Shown piece after piece: positions 6,317 through 7,318 of a DNA stretch of 7,318 nt. The notes beneath the pieces were generated by a model. It saw only the letters and a program-made list of their open reading frames with translations. It searched no databases and was not told where the DNA came from. The stretch comes from an uncultured Candidatus Melainabacteria bacterium (GTDB lineage Bacteria; Cyanobacteriota; Vampirovibrionia; Gastranaerophilales; Gastranaerophilaceae), in NCBI GenBank assembly GCA_937891325.1, contig CALAFU010000214.1, forward strand, positions 1 to 7,318, in the 5' to 3' direction. A program made the translations under genes and the position numbers. Within the stretch, counting starts at the first letter, position 1; every line of letters starts with the position of its first letter.

Positions 6317-6330
6317 TTATGCAATTTCTT
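6317..6330. repeat. 14-base direct repeat, copy at the clpX end
   Basis: Second copy of TTATGCAATTTCTT. On the minus strand it encodes the last residues of ClpX (Glu-Ile-Ala) and its TAA stop, so this is presumably the original copy. It abuts the right arm of the inverted-repeat element exactly. Confidence 0.75.
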
Positions 6331-7318
6331 CTTTTACTTTTTTGTCTTTTTTGCTTGGAAGTTGGATTAACTCAGCCTTGTTACGGTTTACAACCATATC
6401 TTTTGTAATTGTAAACTTTTTGATGTCTTCTTTTGTTGGAACATCATACATAACATCAAGCATAAGTTCTTCAACGATAGAACGCAATGCACGAGCACCT
6501 GTTTTACGTTTGATAGCTTCCTTCGCAATTTCTTCAATTGCTTCCGGTTCAAATTCCAAATCAACACCGTCCATTTTAAGCAAGCATTGATATTGCTTGA
6601 TAATAGCGTTCTTTGGTTCTGTCAAAATCATCTTTAATGTTTTTTCATCTAATTGGTCAAGAACAGCATAAACAGGAACACGACCGATGAATTCTGGAAT
6701 TAAACCGAATTTCAACAAATCTTCTGGTTGCAATTTCTTCAACATTTTAGATTCTTCAGCTTCTTTTTCAGCCTTTGTTAGAGCTGGTTTTGAACCGAAA
6801 CCTAAAGAAGTTCCGTCATCAGAACGTCTTTCGATAATCTTGTCTAAGCCAACGAAAGCTCCACCAACGATAAACAAGATATTGCTTGTATCAATTTGAA
6901 TGAATTCTTGGTGAGGGTGTTTTCTTCCACCTTGAGGTGGAACATTTGCAACTGTACCTTCTATCATTTTCAATAATGCTTGTTGTACACCTTCACCAGA
7001 AACATCTCTTGTAATTGATGTGTTTTCTGATTTTCTAGCAATTTTGTCGATTTCATCAATGTAGATAATACCTGTTTCAGCCTTTTGAGCATCAAATTCA
7101 GCGTTTTGGTACAATCTTAACAAGATGTTTTCAACGTCATCACCAACGTAACCTGCTTCTGTTAAAGTTGTTGCGTCAGCTACTGCAAACGGAACATCTA
7201 ATAACTTAGCCAAAGTTTGTGCCAATAAAGTTTTACCACTACCTGTTGGACCAACTAACAAAATGTTAGATTTTTGAATTTCAACAGGGTTTTTATCCTT
7301 GTCTTCGTCCTTGTTGTG
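6317..7318 (-). CDS. clpX: ATP-dependent unfoldase ClpX, 5' end missing
   Basis: The reading frame is open to the right edge, so the window holds 333 C-terminal residues; the N-terminal zinc domain (about the first 80-100 residues of ClpX) lies outside. The TTG at 7261 is an internal leucine codon (SNILLVGPTGSGKT) and not a start. ClpX is the hexameric AAA+ ring that unfolds tagged proteins and feeds them to ClpP. Numbering from the first visible residue, the Walker A loop is 23-30, pore loop GYVG 56-59, Walker B IIYIDE 84-89, RKH loop 132-134, LGF loop (ClpP contact, IGF in E. coli) 172-174, arginine finger R213 in EFIGRVPV and sensor 2 GAR 274-276. A lysine-rich tail ends the protein. All functional motifs are intact. 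It is probably the first visible gene of a clpX-polA-exported protein unit. Confidence 0.97.
   Translation of the reverse strand, partial: HNKDEDKDKNPVEIQKSNILLVGPTGSGKTLLAQTLAKLLDVPFAVADATTLTEAGYVGDDVENILLRLYQNAEFDAQKAETGIIYIDEIDKIARKSENTSITRDVSGEGVQQALLKMIEGTVANVPPQGGRKHPHQEFIQIDTSNILFIVGGAFVGLDKIIERRSDDGTSLGFGSKPALTKAEKEAEESKMLKKLQPEDLLKFGLIPEFIGRVPVYAVLDQLDEKTLKMILTEPKNAIIKQYQCLLKMDGVDLEFEPEAIEEIAKEAIKRKTGARALRSIVEELMLDVMYDVPTKEDIKKFTITKDMVVNRNKAELIQLPSKKDKKVKEEIA

Noticed and set aside
6181..6408. Plus-strand open frame whose translation contains QVQNDI and CHPEFISGS.
   Set aside because: It is the chance translation of the palindromic element plus antisense clpX and polA ends; such peptides are well-known artefacts of this repeat type.
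6687..6899. Plus-strand open frame of about 70 codons, and the neighbouring frame at 6342-6590.
   Set aside because: Both lie wholly antisense to the strongly conserved clpX coding sequence and resemble no protein family.
6317..7261. A ClpX start at 7261.
   Set aside because: The codon is TTG inside the conserved SNILLVGPTGSGKT segment, and the frame continues with ClpX-like sequence to the window edge.

Overview
The window is visibly AT-rich, densely coded, and carries about eight protein genes. The standard genetic code fits: TGG is used for Trp, and stops are TAA or TAG. No RNA genes, CRISPR arrays, transposase genes or origins were seen. A MurT-type Mur ligase together with a PdxJ homologue is an informative mix. 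Most Firmicutes have MurT but no PdxJ, while most Proteobacteria have PdxJ but no MurT. With the YtxH-like start, the weak Shine-Dalgarno sequences and a dispersed CCTGAA/TTCAGG-type palindrome, I lean towards a gut or environmental non-photosynthetic relative of the cyanobacteria (Vampirovibrionia/Melainabacteria, e.g. Gastranaerophilales). This is an inference of moderate confidence.

Layout. (1) Bases 1-486, minus strand: the first 19 codons of a YtxH-like protein with its own promoter, preceded by a gene for a small basic membrane protein. (2) Bases 487-572: a very AT-rich divergent intergenic region. (3) Bases 573-2933, plus strand: a tight three-gene unit of a full-length MurT-like ligase, a PdxJ-fold protein, and a small acidic protein with a four-cysteine zinc motif like that of the ClpX N-terminal domain. 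(4) Bases 2930-7318, minus strand, transcribed towards the middle: clpX (5' end cut off by the window edge), polA, and a small exported protein of unknown function. The two units meet with overlapping stop codons.

Three points deserve attention. First, the PdxJ-like protein has the PdxJ fold signatures, but the three acid/base residues and nearly all substrate-binding residues known from E. coli PdxJ are replaced. It is probably not a pyridoxine phosphate synthase and may be a repurposed scaffold or sensor. Second, it sits where gatD normally follows murT, although the MurT keeps the aspartate that completes the GatD catalytic triad. Third, the 118-base gap between clpX and polA is filled by a nested inverted-repeat element flanked by a perfect 14-base direct repeat that copies the end of clpX. 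This looks like an insertion that split a formerly coupled clpX-polA junction.

The minus-strand genes cover protein unfolding for ClpP (ClpX), DNA repair and Okazaki-fragment processing (Pol I), and an envelope protein. The plus-strand genes appear to concern cell-wall precursor modification plus two accessory proteins of unknown role.
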